From Bifidobacterium sp. ESL0790 (GTDB lineage: Bacteria; Actinomycetota; Actinomycetes; Actinomycetales; Bifidobacteriaceae): a stretch of DNA of 64,000 bases. A model generated the notes under the pieces. It was not told the origin of the DNA. It did not search any database and saw only the letters and a list, made by a program, of their open reading frames with translations. A program made the translations under genes and the position numbers. Location: positions 1,364,001 through 1,428,000 of the forward strand of contig NZ_CP113915.1 in assembly GCF_029395435.1 (NCBI RefSeq), read 5' to 3'. This document shows, piece by piece, positions 62,838 to 64,000 of the stretch (position 1 is its first letter; the number at the start of each line of letters is the position of its first letter).

Positions 62838-63136
62838 ATGCCAGTTGCAGATGTGACTCGAATCCCCTGTTTTGCGTCACATCTGCGATAGACGCAGTGT
62901 TATTCGTTGCGAATGCGACGCTAATTCTCCCTTTTGCGTCACATCTGCAACAACGCAGCATCAAACATTGCGAATGCGACACTGATGTTCCCTTTTGCGT
63001 CACATCCGCGACAGGTACAGTACTGTTCATTGCGAATGCGACGCCAATGCTCCCTGTTGCGTCACACCTGCGATAAGTACAGTACTGCTCGTTGCAAATG
63101 TGACGCTAATGCTCCCTTTTGCGTCACATTTGCAAT
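62838..63136. repeat. Five-unit palindromic tandem array, 62-bp period (family C relative)
   Basis: GYGAC cores at 62853, 62915, 62976, 63038 and 63100 (spacing 62, 61, 62, 62). The last unit has perfect 15-bp arms, TTGCAAATGTGACGC and its complement, around a 14-nt loop. Related to the array at 52062. It lies in the convergent gap between pafA and dop. Confidence 0.82.
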
Positions 63137-63185
63137 GAATATGGGATGGCTGGCCCATGGGTTGGCGGATGACGACCGACCATGT

Positions 63186-64000
63186 TTACAGCTTCGCCAG
63201 CCGGGCCAACGTCTGCGCGGCGGTCTCGCCACGCTGTTCGGATTCCTCGAAGGCCTGCTCGCACTGGGCCTTGCTCCACTTGCCAGCTTCCGAGATGTCC
63301 AAGGAAATCAGGCCATGGCCAGCCGGGGCCATGCGGTTGCCCTCGGCGTCGGTGGCGTCAGCTCTGGCACTAGTCACTCCAATACTGGAATCCGCAACGT
63401 TATCAGTATTTACCGAGCCCTTCGACCCCGTCGACCCCTCGCCATCGCGCACGGTGACATGCGACCATGAGGCCGCCACCACGTCCTCCGGGAAGCGGCG
63501 GATGATCTCGGCGCGGACCCAGGCACGTGTATCCTCTGGCGGCTCGCGCATGGCTTCGGCCACTTTGGCGTCGCTTTCCGCCGAGTCACCATCAAGCCGT
63601 TCGGTGCGTGAGACCAGTTTCGCGAACACCGAACGCGCGGGATCGAGCGCGGCCCAGCTCAGGTCGAGCGCGGCCAGGCGCGGATCGTCCCAACCGGTGC
63701 CAAGTTTGCGGCGCAGCCGTTCCATCAACTGCCATTTGAGCAGCCATTCCATGCGGTGCCCCTGCTCACGCATCGTCATCCGCTCATCGTCGCCGGCATG
63801 GCGCACGGCGGCCACATCCGCGAGCGCCTGACGCCACATCGCCATGATCCGCTTGGTCTCGTCGTCCGGCCACAGCGGCTCACCCTTGCTGTCGGTGCCG
63901 TATATCGCGGCGGCCAGCGAGAAGACGGCGGTCATCAGCCGCACCTCGATCTGCCAGGCGGTGGTCTCGCCGCCATGCTCGAGTTGCAGCGGCGTGGCCA
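63186..64000 (-). CDS. dop: Depupylase/deamidase Dop (C-terminal part; start beyond window)
   Basis: The visible 271 codons match the C-terminal half of Dop: LEHGGETTAWQIEVRLMTAVF near the left of the part seen, KLGTGWDDPRLAALDLSWAALDPARSVFAKLV, and REPPEDTRAWVRAEIIRRF. The open frame continues to the window edge. Dop deamidates Pup-Gln and removes Pup from proteins. It is convergent with pup–pafA, an arrangement that places all three functions within 3 kb. Confidence 0.88.
   Translation of the reverse strand, partial: ATPLQLEHGGETTAWQIEVRLMTAVFSLAAAIYGTDSKGEPLWPDDETKRIMAMWRQALADVAAVRHAGDDERMTMREQGHRMEWLLKWQLMERLRRKLGTGWDDPRLAALDLSWAALDPARSVFAKLVSRTERLDGDSAESDAKVAEAMREPPEDTRAWVRAEIIRRFPEDVVAASWSHVTVRDGEGSTGSKGSVNTDNVADSSIGVTSARADATDAEGNRMAPAGHGLISLDISEAGKWSKAQCEQAFEESEQRGETAAQTLARLAKL

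Overview
The window looks like chromosomal DNA of a Bifidobacterium or close relative: high-GC actinobacterial coding, a Pup–proteasome cluster (pup, pafA, dop), MtrAB, a two-gene hisS–aspS unit, a DUF3516 helicase, DUF3027 and LytR_C proteins, Gram-positive-type LexA and CIRCE operators, and LPxTG-type surface proteins. Species cannot be told from the sequence alone. No rRNA or tRNA gene was found.

Layout. 1–6.5 kb (minus): mtrB (cut by the window edge), mtrA, rarA with an SOS box, and a DUF3516 helicase. 6.8–15.6 kb: two paralogous BspA/DUF285 surface-protein genes (plus) flanking an AAA_14/DUF4143 ATPase (minus). 15.9–19.6 kb (minus): a glutamate-type ABC importer. 19.8–24.7 kb: aspS and hisS (minus), diverging from a DUF349 gene. 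24.7–27 kb: a tandem hairpin array, a lipoprotein, a DUF3800-like gene and a 270-bp element with terminal inverted repeats. 27–36.4 kb: clpC, a DUF3027 protein, a cold-shock protein, a two-component system, a TPM-domain protein and a WXG100 protein. 36.7–44.7 kb: groEL with CIRCE, a third surface-protein locus, a possible structured RNA with a PBECR4-like gene, and a second cold-shock gene. 44.9–52 kb: LytR_C protein, ung, and a tightly coupled MoxR–DUF58–VWA operon. 52–59.6 kb: a hairpin array, a WXG-like/lipase pair, purB, a flippase-like membrane protein and HU. 59.8–64 kb: a degenerate IMPase-family gene, pup, pafA, another hairpin array and the 3' part of dop.

Most striking signal. All three surface-protein loci begin with a start codon and signal peptide that run into a tract of exactly nine C, and then hit a stop a few codons later. 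The long repeat-containing frame lies one base away. At each locus a tenth C (or an equivalent −1 ribosomal slip or transcriptional slippage) would join the signal peptide to the long frame. This is the layout of a phase-variable contingency locus, found three times in the same OFF phase. Loci 1 and 2 are recent paralogues with nearly identical ends and diverged repeat cores. Locus 2 has a further C5/C6 frameshift in its cytoplasmic tail, and locus 3 has a second internal frameshift.

Second theme. Intergenic gaps, mostly between convergent genes, hold tandem arrays of palindromic units with 51- or about 62-bp periods (10.3, 15.6, 24.8, 52.1 and 62.8 kb). Their stems covary or keep G·U pairing, and on the minus strand some resemble strings of intrinsic terminators.
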